Notes: generated by a model not told the origin, from the sequence alone. 64,000 nt of DNA from Luteolibacter yonseiensis (GCF_016595465.1 NZ_JAENIK010000011.1:372001-436000), one strand, 5' to 3'. Shown: positions 25,204 through 33,997, numbered from the stretch's first letter. A program made the numbers and translations.

Positions 25204-25812
25204 ATGTCAGCCAAGACTTTCACCGCAGAAGACGCTCAAGCCGCCAACATCGTGTTGGTCGGCGCCGAGAAAGGTCGCCAAGCCGTTCACGATCTCGTGA
25301 TCGCCTACCGCGCCAACCGCCGCACCGGCTCCGCCAACACCAAGACCCGTGGCGAAGTTTCCGGAAACAACAAGAAGATCTACAAACAAAAAGGCACGGG
25401 TAACGCCCGTCACGGCGACAAGCGCGCCCCGATCTTCGTCGGTGGTGGCGTGGTCTTCGGACCCCGTCCGCGTGATTACTCCAAGAAGGTGACCAAGACC
25501 GTGCGCAAGCTCGCCCTGCGCCGCACCCTTGGCGACCTCGTCCGCGCCGAAAAAATCGTCTCCGTTCCTTCCTTCGCGATTGCGGACGGCAAGACCAAGT
25601 CTTTCGTCGCCCAGCTCGACTCCCTCGCCCCTCTCGGCAAGATCCTCGTGGTTGGAAACAGCTTCGACGAGCAAACCTACCTCGCAGCACGCAACGTCGC
25701 CTACGCCCAACTCGTCACCGGGTCGGATGTGAACGTCGAGCAGTTGCTCCTCGCAAACACGGTCATCCTCGTGGGTGACGCCGTGGAAACCCTCGCGGCC
25801 CGCACCGCCTGA
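25204..25812 (+). CDS. rplD: Large ribosomal subunit protein uL4
   Basis: 202 residues; lines the polypeptide exit tunnel near the constriction. The long loop 'QKGTGNARHGDKRAPIFVGG' inserts into the tunnel and is intact. In E. coli this protein autoregulates the S10 operon through the leader RNA; no equivalent structure is recognised here. It is 37 bases downstream of rplC and 23 before rplW. Confidence 0.96.
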   Translation: MSAKTFTAEDAQAANIVLVGAEKGRQAVHDLVIAYRANRRTGSANTKTRGEVSGNNKKIYKQKGTGNARHGDKRAPIFVGGGVVFGPRPRDYSKKVTKTVRKLALRRTLGDLVRAEKIVSVPSFAIADGKTKSFVAQLDSLAPLGKILVVGNSFDEQTYLAARNVAYAQLVTGSDVNVEQLLLANTVILVGDAVETLAARTA

Positions 25813-25835
25813 ACCCTGGACCCACCACCGAGATC

Positions 25836-26120
25836 ATGAAAGACATTTACCAGGTCATTAAAAACGTCCGCCTTTCCGAAAAAGCCACCTTGCTTCAAGA
25901 GACCAACAACGAGGTGACCCTCGAAGTGGACCGCAAGGCCAACAAGCTTGAAATCAAGCAGGCCGTTGAGCAGCTCTTCGGAAAAACGGTCCTCGCCGTC
26001 CGCACCGCCAACTATGATGGCAAGCTCAAGCGCCAACGCCGCGCCGACGCTGGCCGCACCAACCATTGGAAAAAAGCAATCGTCCGCCTCAAGGAAGGCG
26101 AATCGCTTGACCTCGTCTGA
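25836..26120 (+). CDS. rplW: Large ribosomal subunit protein uL23
   Basis: 94 residues; sits at the tunnel exit and docks trigger factor and SRP. Starts MKDIYQVIKNVRLSEKAT and carries the loop 'GKLKRQRRADAGRTNHWKKA'. Standard length and position between rplD and rplB. Confidence 0.95.
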   Translation: MKDIYQVIKNVRLSEKATLLQETNNEVTLEVDRKANKLEIKQAVEQLFGKTVLAVRTANYDGKLKRQRRADAGRTNHWKKAIVRLKEGESLDLV

Positions 26121-26171
26121 GCGATTTTTACCCCGCTGCTTCAAACGTAACCAACTCACGTTCCGATTGTC

Positions 26172-27017
26172 ATGCCACTGAAAACTTTCAAGCCAATCAC
26201 GCCTTCCGCTCGCTACAAGAACCTCCCGTCCTTCGACGAGATCACGAAGAGCAAGCCTGAGAAGAGCCTTCTCACCCCGCTCAAGCGCAGCGGTGGCCGT
26301 AACAACACCGGCCGCATCACCACCCGCCACATCGGCGGTGGCCACAAGCGCCACTATCGTCTCATCGACTTCAAGCGCGGCAAGCTCGACGCGCCGGCAA
26401 CCGTCGTCGGAATCGAATACGATCCGAACCGTACCTGCCGCATCGCCCTCATCCAGTATGAGGACGGCCAGAAGTCCTACATCCTCGCCCCGCTCGGCCT
26501 GGAAGTCGGAGCCACCGTCGTCGCCGGTGCCAACGTCGCCCCCAAGACGGGCAACGCCATGCCGCTCAGCGCGGTGCCGCTCGGCACTTCCATCCACAAC
26601 ATCGAACTCATCCCCGGCAACGGTGGAAAGGTCGCCCGCGCTGCCGGTCAGCTCGCGGTTCTTTCCAACCGCGACGGTGGCTGGGCGCTCGTGAAAATGC
26701 CATCCGGTGAAATCCGCCGCTTCAACGACCGTTGCTTCTGCACGATCGGCCAGGTCGGCAACCGCGATCACATGAACGAGACCTCTGGCAAGGCCGGCCG
26801 CACCCGTTGGCAAGGCGTTCGCCCGACCGTCCGTGGTATGACGATGAACCCTGTTGACCACCCGAACGGTGGTGGTGAGGGTAAATCGAAGTCCGGTGGT
26901 GGTCGCCAGCACCTTCTCAGCCCATGGGGCCACGCGAAGGGCCAGAAGACCCGCAACAAGAAGAAGTCCACCAGCGTCTTCATTGTCGAGTCCCGCCACA
27001 AAGCGAAGAAGAAGTAA
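26172..27017 (+). CDS. rplB: Large ribosomal subunit protein uL2
   Basis: 281 residues; needed for subunit association and peptidyl-transferase activity. The C-terminal segment contains '[20 protein letters not shown]', with the histidine known to be functionally important in E. coli, and ends [17 protein letters not shown]. The N-terminal '[20 protein letters not shown]' is typical. The usual VDHPHGGGEG reads [10 protein letters not shown] here, a mild substitution. Confidence 0.96.
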   Translation: MPLKTFKPITPSARYKNLPSFDEITKSKPEKSLLTPLKRSGGRNNTGRITTRHIGGGHKRHYRLIDFKRGKLDAPATVVGIEYDPNRTCRIALIQYEDGQKSYILAPLGLEVGATVVAGANVAPKTGNAMPLSAVPLGTSIHNIELIPGNGGKVARAAGQLAVLSNRDGGWALVKMPSGEIRRFNDRCFCTIGQVGNRDHMNETSGKAGRTRWQGVRPTVRGMTMNPVDHPNGGGEGKSKSGGGRQHLLSPWGHAKGQKTRNKKKSTSVFIVESRHKAKKK

Positions 27018-27048
27018 TTTCCAGCCAGCAACCTAACGCACTTTAACC

Positions 27049-27321
27049 ATGCCACGTTCCCTCAAAAAAGGCCCGTACGTTGATCAAAAGCTTCTTGCGA
27101 AGATCGACGCCGTCGCCGACGCCGGATCCGACCGCAAGCCCATCAAGACATGGAGCCGCAAGTCGATGATCACTCCGGATTTCGTCAGCCATAACTTCGC
27201 CGTCCACAACGGCAAGACCTTCGTTCCCGTTTACGTGACCGAAAACATGGTTGGCCACAAGCTCGGCGAATTCGCGCCGACCCGCCTGTTCCGCACACAC
27301 GGCGGTATTGGTAAGAAATAA
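27049..27321 (+). CDS. rpsS: Small ribosomal subunit protein uS19
   Basis: 90 residues; forms the uS13-uS19 complex in the 30S head. Standard '[16 protein letters not shown]' start and '[14 protein letters not shown]', '[17 protein letters not shown]' motifs. Normally rplV follows directly; here a 729-base gene for an exported protein is interposed. Confidence 0.96.
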   Translation: MPRSLKKGPYVDQKLLAKIDAVADAGSDRKPIKTWSRKSMITPDFVSHNFAVHNGKTFVPVYVTENMVGHKLGEFAPTRLFRTHGGIGKK

Positions 27322-27348
27322 TCAACCGGTTCCAGCTCCGCCTCGTTC

Positions 27349-28077
27349 ATGCGCTCGTCATTCCACCTCAAGGCACTTGCCCTCATCCTCGGATGTGTGG
27401 CCGCCGCAGGGGTGTGTCCGGCGCAGGGCGTGCCGACGGCGGAGCAGTTCCAGGAGGTGATCAACGAGCTCCAGGAACAGAACCAAACCCTCCGACGCAG
27501 CCTTGCCGAGGCAAACGGCGCCGAGAAACAGGCCTCCGAGCAGCTTGCTCAGGTCCGCCTGCAACTCAACGCCCTCGGCAAGAACCTGCTCGACGGGGGC
27601 GACGACCGCCTCATCGAGGCGGCCGCCAATCACGAGATCGACCAGGAAAGAATCAAAGATCTCGAAAACTCCGTCACGCGCCTCGCCGCAGCGGTCCAGG
27701 ATTACCTCCGCCATGCGGTGGTTTCCGACCCGGATGCGAGACTTCGTGTCGAAACTTCACTAAGAGAGCTTGACGCAGTCCTCGGACTACGCCAGAAGCC
27801 CCGCCCCGATGTTCGTAAAGGCACGCTCCAGCAAGCCCAGATCGTCAGCATCGACCCTGAAAGCGGCATGATGGTTTTCAACCTTGGCGAAGGCCAGGGG
27901 GCAAAAATTGGCATGACCTTTCGACTCACCCGCGGGCAACAGCCCTACGGAAAAGCCATTCTAGCAGACGTCCGCAAGGCCGTCAGCGGTGCCTTTGTCG
28001 AACAACTCGACAACGTCACCGAATCTCCACGCCCCGGCGATCTCGCCGTTCTCGAAACACAAGCATCAGCGCATTAA
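27349..28077 (+). CDS. Exported coiled-coil protein inserted in the S10 operon
   Basis: 242 residues, not a ribosomal protein. It has a signal sequence (residues 1-25, ending VCPAQG; the ILGC at 13-16 is a borderline lipobox). A Gln/Glu-rich coiled coil follows (about 30-85, 'FQEVINELQEQNQTLRRSLA'), then a second helical stretch (about 95-125). The C-terminal beta domain (about 155-235, 'IVSIDPESGMMVFNLGEGQG', 'KIGMTFRLTRGQ', 'PRPGDLAVLE') is like the small beta-barrels of MreC-type and other envelope proteins. It sits in the same direction, 27 bases after rpsS and 20 before rplV, so it must be co-transcribed with ribosomal genes. Codon use looks native. Function unknown; an envelope role tied to growth rate is a guess. 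Confidence 0.8.
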   Translation: MRSSFHLKALALILGCVAAAGVCPAQGVPTAEQFQEVINELQEQNQTLRRSLAEANGAEKQASEQLAQVRLQLNALGKNLLDGGDDRLIEAAANHEIDQERIKDLENSVTRLAAAVQDYLRHAVVSDPDARLRVETSLRELDAVLGLRQKPRPDVRKGTLQQAQIVSIDPESGMMVFNLGEGQGAKIGMTFRLTRGQQPYGKAILADVRKAVSGAFVEQLDNVTESPRPGDLAVLETQASAH

Positions 28078-28097
28078 CCACTCACGTTCGACGACCC

Positions 28098-28517
28098 ATG
28101 GAAGTCAAAAGCACCACTAAATTTGTTCGACTCTCGCCTAAAAAGGCACGTGACGTCGCCCGCGAAATCCAAGGCCTCGCTGTCTCCAGCGCCCTTGACA
28201 TCCTGACCTTCACCCCGAAGAAAGCCGCACAGCTCATCGGCAAGACGCTCAAGACCGCCATCGCTGATGCGGAAAACAATTTCTCGCTGGATACCGGCAC
28301 GCTCGTCGTCAAGGAAGCCGTCATCGGCGCCGGCCCGACCCTCCGCCGCTTCAAGCCACGCGCCAAGGGTTCCGCAGGTCCGATCCTCAAGCGCACCAGC
28401 CACATCTCCATCACTCTCGTCGGTTCCGCCCCCGAGAAGAAAAAGAAGGTCGCCCGCAAGGCCGCTGCCAAAAAAGAAGAAGCTCCAGCCGCTGCCGCAG
28501 CAACTGAAGAAGCCTGA
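28098..28517 (+). CDS. rplV: Large ribosomal subunit protein uL22 with C-terminal tail
   Basis: 139 residues against about 110 in E. coli. The core (1-112) is standard ('RLSPKKARDVAREIQG', 'AENNFSLDTGTLVVKEA', 'RRFKPRAKGSAGPILKRTSH'), including the tunnel-lining hairpin. The extra about 27 residues are Lys/Ala/Glu-rich (KKKKVARKAAAKKEEAP then AAAAATEEA). The start at 28098 gives MEVKSTTKFVRLSPKKA. Confidence 0.95.
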   Translation: MEVKSTTKFVRLSPKKARDVAREIQGLAVSSALDILTFTPKKAAQLIGKTLKTAIADAENNFSLDTGTLVVKEAVIGAGPTLRRFKPRAKGSAGPILKRTSHISITLVGSAPEKKKKVARKAAAKKEEAPAAAAATEEA

Positions 28518-28550
28518 AACCCTCTCCACTAATCTCATCCCTCACCGACC

Positions 28551-29294
28551 ATGGGCCAAAAAGTAAATCCGATCGCATTCCGTCTCGCCGTCAACAAGGA
28601 CTGGCGCTCGAAGTGGTATGCCAGCGGCAAAGACTACACCGATAAGCTCCACGAAGATCTCGCGATCCGTGGCTACCTCAAGAACAAGCTCGTCAACGCC
28701 GGCCTCGCCCGCGTCGTCATCGAGCGTGCTTGGAACAGCGTGCGTGTCACCCTTCACACCTCCCGTCCGGGCCTGATCATCGGCCGTCAGGGCAAGGAAA
28801 TCGAAGTGATGACCAAGGACATCACAGGTCTTTGCAAGGGGGCCCAGGTCAAGATCGACATCATCGAGATCCGCAAGCCCGAGCTTGACGCACAACTTGT
28901 CGCCGAGCAGATCGCCGTGCAACTCGAGCGCCGTATCTCTTTCCGCCGCGCCATGAAGCGTGCGCTTCAGACCGCCATGGAATTCGGTGCCGAAGGCATC
29001 CGTCTCCGTTGCGCCGGCCGCCTCGGCGGTGCGGACATCGCCCGCGCCGAAGGCTATCGCGAAGGCAAGGTGCCGCTTCAGACCCTGCGTGTTCCTCTCG
29101 ACTACGGCTTCGCTGAAGCCCGCACCCTTTACGGCATCATCGGCGTGAAGTGCTGGGTCAACAAGAAGGAAGACGACGGCACCGGCGGCCGCCCGCAAAA
29201 CGAGCGCGGCGATCGTAACAACCGCGGTGATCGCGGTGGTGACCGCCGTGGCGGTGACCGTGGTGGCGACCGCCGCCCACAGAACCGCAACTGA
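28551..29294 (+). CDS. rpsC: Small ribosomal subunit protein uS3 with Gly/Arg/Asp tail
   Basis: 247 residues; part of the mRNA entry site and helicase activity of the 30S. The KH domain ('RPGLIIGRQGKEIEVMTKDI') and the C-terminal S3 domain ('RRAMKRALQTAMEFGAEGIR', 'GRLGGADIARAEGYREG') are complete. After residue about 212 comes a repetitive low-complexity tail of RGD/RGG type (NNRGDRGGDRRGGDRGGD) ending PQNRN, which is much longer and more Gly/Arg-rich than usual. Confidence 0.96.
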   Translation: MGQKVNPIAFRLAVNKDWRSKWYASGKDYTDKLHEDLAIRGYLKNKLVNAGLARVVIERAWNSVRVTLHTSRPGLIIGRQGKEIEVMTKDITGLCKGAQVKIDIIEIRKPELDAQLVAEQIAVQLERRISFRRAMKRALQTAMEFGAEGIRLRCAGRLGGADIARAEGYREGKVPLQTLRVPLDYGFAEARTLYGIIGVKCWVNKKEDDGTGGRPQNERGDRNNRGDRGGDRRGGDRGGDRRPQNRN

Positions 29295-29332
29295 TTCCAT
29301 TTCAACTTTTCACAATTTCAAATCTAACTTTT

Positions 29333-29338
29333 AGGAGG
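29333..29338 (+). promoter_or_regulatory. Canonical Shine-Dalgarno AGGAGG of rplP
   Basis: AGGAGG eight bases before the ATG at 29347, the ideal spacing. It is notable because nearly every other gene of this operon has no Shine-Dalgarno sequence. Confidence 0.85.
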
Positions 29339-29346
29339 ACCGAGTC

Positions 29347-29766
29347 ATGCCTTTGATGCCCAAACGAACCAAGTTCCGCAAGAGCCACCGCGGAAGCCGC
29401 TCCGGGAACGCCCAGCGCGGAACCACCGTCGCCTTCGGTGACTACGGTCTGCAAACCCTCGACCGCGGATGGATGACCAACCGCCAGATCGAGGCTTGCC
29501 GGATCGCGATCAACCGCTCACTCAAGCGGAAAGGAAAAGTCTGGATCCGGATTTTCCCACACAAGTCCATCACCTCGCGTCCGCCGGAAACCCGGATGGG
29601 TAAAGGTAAGGGCGCTGTCGAAGGTTGGGTGGCCGTCATCCGTCCGGGTAACGTCCTCTTCGAAATCGGTGGCGTGCCGGAGTCCGCGGCGAAGGAAGCG
29701 ATGCGCCTCGCATCCTACAAGCTCGGCATCCGCACCCGCCTCGTCACCCGCAATCCGCACGCTTGA
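29347..29766 (+). CDS. rplP: Large ribosomal subunit protein uL16
   Basis: 139 residues; a late-assembly 50S protein needed for A-site tRNA binding. Typical '[13 protein letters not shown]' start (here preceded by three extra residues MPL because the Shine-Dalgarno points to 29347), '[25 protein letters not shown]'-type core in which the '[18 protein letters not shown]' loop is intact. The ATG at 29356 would give the more usual start but has poorer spacing from AGGAGG (17 bases). Confidence 0.96.
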   Translation: MPLMPKRTKFRKSHRGSRSGNAQRGTTVAFGDYGLQTLDRGWMTNRQIEACRIAINRSLKRKGKVWIRIFPHKSITSRPPETRMGKGKGAVEGWVAVIRPGNVLFEIGGVPESAAKEAMRLASYKLGIRTRLVTRNPHA

Positions 29767-29803
29767 TCCGTCAGATCAACTCCATCTCATATCAGACTGA
29801 ATT

Positions 29804-30004
29804 ATGGCCAAAACCAAAGCCAAAGAGACCAGCCAACTCTCCACCGACGAGCTCACCGTCCGTCTCAAGGACCTCAGGCAGGAATCGATGAACCTCCGCC
29901 TCCAACGCGCCGCAGGCACCTTGGAGAACCCCGCCCGCATCAAGCAAGTGCGCCGCGAAACCGCTCGCGTCCTCACGGCTGCCAACGCCAAGAAGAACGC
30001 CTAA
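29804..30004 (+). CDS. rpmC: Large ribosomal subunit protein uL29
   Basis: 66 residues, a two-helix protein at the tunnel exit next to uL23. 'LRQESMNLRLQRAAGTLENP' and 'IKQVRRETARVLT' are the family signature. It follows rplP and precedes rpsQ in the usual order. Confidence 0.93.
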   Translation: MAKTKAKETSQLSTDELTVRLKDLRQESMNLRLQRAAGTLENPARIKQVRRETARVLTAANAKKNA

Positions 30005-30031
30005 TCCACCAACGCTTCAAACATTCCTACC

Positions 30032-30301
30032 ATGAGCGAGACTCCTTCGGACACACAAGTCCACCTTCGTAAAACCCGCGTTGGCGTGGTCATTTCCAAC
30101 AAAATGGACAAGACCCTCGTCGTCGAACACGTCGCACGCGTTCCCCACCCCAAGTTCAACAAGATCGTCAAGCGCTCGAAGAAATACTACGTGCACGACG
30201 AGAGCAACCAGGCCCAGATCGGTGACCGTGTCCGCATCGTCGAGACCCGCCCGCTTTCCAAGCTCAAGCGTTGGACCCTCGCTGAGGTCATCTCCCACTA
30301 A
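30032..30301 (+). CDS. rpsQ: Small ribosomal subunit protein uS17
   Basis: 89 residues; an OB-fold primary 16S rRNA binder. '[19 protein letters not shown]', '[17 protein letters not shown]' and '[16 protein letters not shown]' match the family throughout. A short hairpin follows the stop. Confidence 0.95.
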   Translation: MSETPSDTQVHLRKTRVGVVISNKMDKTLVVEHVARVPHPKFNKIVKRSKKYYVHDESNQAQIGDRVRIVETRPLSKLKRWTLAEVISH

Positions 30302-30312
30302 TCCCGAGAAGG

Positions 30313-30329
30313 GCCGGCGTTCCGCCGGC
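30313..30329 (+). terminator. Short GC hairpin between rpsQ and rplN
   Basis: Perfect 7-bp inverted repeat GCCGGCG-ttc-CGCCGGC 11 bases after the rpsQ stop. Without a T-run it is more likely an RNA-processing or stabilising stem than a terminator. Confidence 0.4.
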
Positions 30330-30370
30330 ATCTTCATCCCCACTTCAATTTCACCAACTCTACTTCCAAC

Positions 30371-30736
30371 ATGATCCAGATGGAGTCCATGCTCGTTGTC
30401 GCCGATAATACCGGCGCACGCAGCGCAAAAATGATTGGCGTGCTCGGCAAACGCAGCCGTACCGCCGCGATCGGTGACGTCATCACCTGCCACATCCGCG
30501 ATTCCATCCCGACCGCCGCCGTCAAAAAAGGCAGCGTCGTCAAGGCTGTCGTCGTCCGCACCGCTTATCCGATCCGCCGTCCCGATGGTTCGGTCCTCCG
30601 TTTCGACACGAACGCGGTGGTCATCATCGACAAGGACAACAACCCGCGTGGTACCCGTATCTTCGGACCCGTCGCCCGTGAGCTTCGCGAGCGTTCGTTC
30701 ATGAAGATCGTCTCCCTCGCACCTGAGGTTCTCTGA
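30371..30736 (+). CDS. rplN: Large ribosomal subunit protein uL14
   Basis: 121 residues; forms intersubunit bridge B8 and the site for RsfS. '[20 protein letters not shown]' class start, '[19 protein letters not shown]' and '[20 protein letters not shown]' are all standard. It is the last gene before a strong terminator, so uL14 and uL24 are not in one uninterrupted unit here. Confidence 0.96.
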   Translation: MIQMESMLVVADNTGARSAKMIGVLGKRSRTAAIGDVITCHIRDSIPTAAVKKGSVVKAVVVRTAYPIRRPDGSVLRFDTNAVVIIDKDNNPRGTRIFGPVARELRERSFMKIVSLAPEVL

Positions 30737-30770
30737 GCCCGGGAGCGGGTTGTATGACCCGTAACTTTGA

Positions 30771-30809
30771 AAACGTCCCGAGTGGCCAGCCACTTGGGAC
30801 GTTTTTTTT
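30771..30809 (+). terminator. Strong rho-independent terminator after rplN
   Basis: A long stem, AAACGTCCCGAGTGG / CCACTTGGGACGTTT with one G:T pair, immediately followed by eight T. It starts 34 bases after the rplN stop and would end the first ribosomal transcript. Confidence 0.9.
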
Positions 30810-31978
30810 GTGCGACCCGATCCATATTCCCCAGCTGATCTCATCCGGGGACCCTTTAAGGGCGTTGCCGGGATCCGCCGATAAACGACAGGGGGCTGCT
30901 TCAGGTGAAAAAGACGGATGGATCGTCTCGTGAATTGATGTGCGAAACGCCACAGATTCCTGACGATGCGTCGTCCTGTCGTTGCGTTTGTTTGGAAGCC
31001 TGTTGATCGGGGCCCTTCTCCTCCTCAAGGAGCATTATCTCAATTGCGGTATTCCCGGTGGCGGGATTCCATGCCGCGTTCAGGGGGGGCCGCCGTTGCC
31101 ATTCCGTGCCGGCGGATTGGTTACGAAGCTGCGGTAGGGCTGTGCTTGATCCGGCTTTGCGATCGGCGTCGATAGTCACTTGCGATGGTCGGTATGATTC
31201 CGCATGAAGCGACCGGTCTCCGCGGGTTCTGGTGTGGAGAGATCCCAAATGGCGGACCGCAAGCGCCGTCTCTCCCACGAGGGTTTTTCGACGCGTTGTC
31301 CCACCGGCATCATGTGTGATGCTCTCCCTGACCGGGAAGAGGACGATTGATCCAACGGAACGACTGGCGGATGGCAAACGCCGAAGTCGGCAGCCGGGAT
31401 CAAGCGTCGCCTGATTTCTGAAAGTAACGCTCCCCGCTGTGTCAGAAGGAATGCTCCGACCCTGCGGCAGTCGTTGCTCCATTGGGGGCAGCTTCCGCCA
31501 GCTGAAATGAGCGTTGATTTTTCTGAAGCCTTACCATTGCTCTGATCCGCCGCACTGGATCAATTCCCGGCTTGGTCGATAACTCTGCCAAATCCGGCGG
31601 GAAGCCTATCACTTTGATGAAGAGCCCACCCTTTCGCAGAGACGTATGAGGGCCAATCTTGAAACCGGAGTATTCCTGTCTTTTTCCATTTATTGGATTC
31701 ACCTCGCTTTGAATCAATGAGTAAGGATGCATCTTGGCGTTTGCCCACCCTTAACATCCGCATGAATTCCTAGCATCCTGGACAAGTGTGAGGCAGGCGG
31801 TTTTCCGGTGACGGGAATAGAAAAGGGTGATTGACGGGAAGGGCGTCGGATTGCGACCGATCGGTGCCCACAGTGCCTGGATCGCCGGGACAAATCCCTC
31901 CGGAGGTGGTTCTTTCCCGGTTTGGTGGGATGTTTTGAGGGATTTTTATAAAAATCCGCAGGTTTGTTCAAAAAGGGC
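30810..31978. other. Non-operonic spacer splitting the S10 and spc blocks
   Basis: About 1.17 kb between the rplN terminator and the promoter of rplX. Base and codon composition is less GC-rich than in the flanking genes. It contains no recognisable gene. Two weak candidates are listed: a minus-strand frame at 31442-31732, and a plus-strand frame at 30982-31137 (TTG start) encoding a hydrophobic stretch 'LRLFGSLLIGALLLLKEH' followed by a Gly/Pro-rich end. It may be the remnant of inserted or decayed genes. Confidence 0.6.
31442..31732 (-). CDS. Possible small hypothetical protein or gene remnant in the ribosomal spacer
   Basis: A 96-codon frame starting MHPYSLIQSEVNPINGKRQE with a mixed, protein-like composition ('FIKVIGFPPDLAELSTKPG', 'DPVRRIRAMVRLQKNQRSF') but no recognised domain. 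Its codon usage is AT-richer than that of its neighbours. It is opposite in direction to the operon. It could be a decayed or acquired fragment. Confidence 0.25.
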   Translation of the reverse strand: MHPYSLIQSEVNPINGKRQEYSGFKIGPHTSLRKGGLFIKVIGFPPDLAELSTKPGIDPVRRIRAMVRLQKNQRSFQLAEAAPNGATTAAGSEHSF

Positions 31979-32006
31979 TTGCAGGGTTGCCCGCTATTCC
32001 TATGTT
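31979..32006 (+). promoter_or_regulatory. Sigma-70-like promoter of the spc block
   Basis: TTGCAG (31979-31984), 16-base spacer, TATGTT (32001-32006), followed by CGCCGCC. This has the same spacing and the same downstream CGCC as the promoter before rpsL. It lies 75 bases before rplX and after the only strong terminator, so it explains how the second half is transcribed. Confidence 0.55.
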
Positions 32007-32081
32007 CGCCGCCCCCAAGCAGGGTACCCACGTGTTTCAGGCGAAATGCGTCATCGTGCTTGGGATAACCGAATCCATTTC

Positions 32082-32312
32082 ATGAGCCGCATCAAGACAC
32101 ACGTCAAAAAAGGCGATCAAGTCGAAATCATCGCAGGCAGTCACAAAGGCAAGCGCGGCACCGTGCTCCTTGTGAACGCTGAAAAAGGCAAGGTCACCGT
32201 CGAAGGTGGCCGCCCGATCATCAAGGCGACAAAAGCCACTGAAGCCGACGCAGGTGGTCTCAAGACCATCGACGGCGCCGTCCACATCTCCAATGTCAAG
32301 AAAGTGGGCTGA
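32082..32312 (+). CDS. rplX: Large ribosomal subunit protein uL24 (short form)
   Basis: 76 residues, compared with about 104 in E. coli; an assembly initiator of the 50S. The KOW motif region '[20 protein letters not shown]' and the '[12 protein letters not shown]' segment are present; the protein ends right after, lacking the C-terminal extension. First gene of the second ribosomal transcription unit. The ATG at 32082 gives the canonical [12 protein letters not shown]. Confidence 0.93.
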   Translation: MSRIKTHVKKGDQVEIIAGSHKGKRGTVLLVNAEKGKVTVEGGRPIIKATKATEADAGGLKTIDGAVHISNVKKVG

Positions 32313-32372
32313 AGCCAAAAGCTTCCGCCCGCGCTTAAGCGTCTGGGAAACCAGCGCTGACCCGCAAAGAAA

Positions 32373-32957
32373 ATGAGCACACCAGCACTACAACAACACT
32401 ACAAGGACAAGGTTGTCCCCGCGCTTCAGAAGAAGCTGGGCCACAAGAACGTCCATCAGATCCCACGTCTTGAAAAGATCGTGGTCACCTCCTGTATGGG
32501 AAAAGCCGCCGACCGCAAGGTCGCCGTTGACGACGCCGTCAACGAGATCCAGAAGATCACCGGCCAGCGCCCGTCCATCACCTACTCGAAGAAGGCCGTC
32601 GCCAACTTCAAGCTCCGTGAAGGTGAAGCCCTCGGAGCCCGCGTCACCCTCCGTGGCGCCCGCATGTGGGAATTCCTCCACCGCTTCATCAACATCACCT
32701 CGCCGAACATCCGCGACTTCCGTGGTATTTCCTCCAAGTCCTTCGACGGACGCGGAAATTACGCGTGCGGTATCAGCGATCAATCCATCTTCCCGGAAAT
32801 CGAAATCGACCAGATCAAGCGGACCATCGGTTTCGACCTGATCTTCGTCACCTCCGCGCCGACAGACGCCGAAGGCCGCGAGCTCCTCACCGAGCTGGGC
32901 TTGCCGTTCCGCGACATGAAAAAGGCGAACGAAACCGAGGCCGCAGCTGCCAACTAA
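32373..32957 (+). CDS. rplE: Large ribosomal subunit protein uL5
   Basis: 194 residues; part of the central protuberance, binding 5S rRNA and touching P-site tRNA. 'NVHQIPRLEKIVVTSCMGKA', 'GQRPSITYSKKAVANFKLRE' and 'IFPEIEIDQIKRTIGFDL' are typical. There are only 34 bases to rpsH, so the rpsN gene usually found here is missing. Confidence 0.96.
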   Translation: MSTPALQQHYKDKVVPALQKKLGHKNVHQIPRLEKIVVTSCMGKAADRKVAVDDAVNEIQKITGQRPSITYSKKAVANFKLREGEALGARVTLRGARMWEFLHRFINITSPNIRDFRGISSKSFDGRGNYACGISDQSIFPEIEIDQIKRTIGFDLIFVTSAPTDAEGRELLTELGLPFRDMKKANETEAAAAN

Positions 32958-32991
32958 CAACACGGAAACCATTTAAAAAGAAACACCTGTT

Positions 32992-33387
32992 ATGGCAGTT
33001 CTCTCAGACCCCATCTCCGACTTCCTCACGCGTTTCAAAAACGCCGCCCGCGCCGGCAACGAGGAATTCTCCGCTCCTTACTCCAAGATCAAGGCGGACA
33101 TCGCCCGTATTCTCCAGGAAGAAGGCTACCTCTGGAACTATGAAGTCGTCACTGGCAAGCACACCACGCTCAAGGCCAAGCCGAAATTCATCGACGGTCG
33201 CTCGGTCCTCACCGACCTCAAGCGCGTCTCCACACCCGGCCGCCGCCATTACATCGGCGCCGGTGAGGTTCCCCGCGTCATGTCCGGCCTCGGCATCTCC
33301 ATCCTTTCCACTTCGAAGGGTGTCATGTCCGGCGGCTCCGCCAAGAAACAAAACCTCGGTGGCGAACTCCTCGCCAACGTCTGGTAA
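32992..33387 (+). CDS. rpsH: Small ribosomal subunit protein uS8
   Basis: 131 residues; central-domain 16S rRNA binder and, in E. coli, the spc-operon repressor. 'DPISDFLTRFKNAARAGNEE' and the C-terminal 'ISILSTSKGVMSGGSAKKQN' are conserved. It follows rplE directly. Confidence 0.96.
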   Translation: MAVLSDPISDFLTRFKNAARAGNEEFSAPYSKIKADIARILQEEGYLWNYEVVTGKHTTLKAKPKFIDGRSVLTDLKRVSTPGRRHYIGAGEVPRVMSGLGISILSTSKGVMSGGSAKKQNLGGELLANVW

Positions 33388-33416
33388 ACCCTAACTCGTA
33401 AAAGGAAAATACTACC

Positions 33417-33956
33417 ATGTCACGAGTCGGTCTCAAACCAATCTCTCTTCCCGAAAAAGTCGCCGTCAAACTCGATGGACGCACCGTGGTCGTCGAAGGC
33501 CCGAAGGGCAAACTCGACTTCCCGCTTCCGGAAGGCATCTCGCTCAAAGCCGAAGACGGTACTGTCACCGTTTCCCGTAACAGCGAACTCCGCCAACACC
33601 GCGCCCTCCACGGCACCGCCCGCAGCCTCGTTCAGAACATGATCGTCGGCGTTTCCGCTGGCTTCGTGAAGGATCTCGAAATCGTCGGCGTCGGCCTCCG
33701 TGCCGCTGTCAAGGGTTCCGATCTGGACCTTTCCCTCGGTCGTTCCCACCCGCTGCTCCACCCCATTCCATCGGGGCTGAACGTCACGGTCACGGAAAAC
33801 ACCAAGATCAAGGTCGAAGGCATCGACAAGCAGCTCGTCGGCCAGTTCGCTGCCGAAGTCCGCGGCTTCTATCCACCCGAGCCTTACAAGGGCAAGGGCG
33901 TCCGCTACGCCGGTGAAAAAGTTCGCCGCAAAGAAGGCAAAAGCGTCGGCAAATAA
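33417..33956 (+). CDS. rplF: Large ribosomal subunit protein uL6
   Basis: 179 residues with the two tandem RNA-binding domains; sits near the sarcin-ricin loop. Starts [15 protein letters not shown]; the C-terminal '[20 protein letters not shown]' signature is intact. A weak AAGGA lies about 11 bases before the start, one of few in this operon. Confidence 0.96.
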   Translation: MSRVGLKPISLPEKVAVKLDGRTVVVEGPKGKLDFPLPEGISLKAEDGTVTVSRNSELRQHRALHGTARSLVQNMIVGVSAGFVKDLEIVGVGLRAAVKGSDLDLSLGRSHPLLHPIPSGLNVTVTENTKIKVEGIDKQLVGQFAAEVRGFYPPEPYKGKGVRYAGEKVRRKEGKSVGK

Positions 33957-33997
33957 TCATAACCCGTCGCCAAACACCTACACACATTTACGGCAAC

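Noticed and set aside
30901-31482. 193-codon minus-strand frame in the ribosomal spacer
   Set aside because: Ser/Thr/Arg-rich without domain or signal; overlaps the better-looking 31442-31732 frame and is probably chance.
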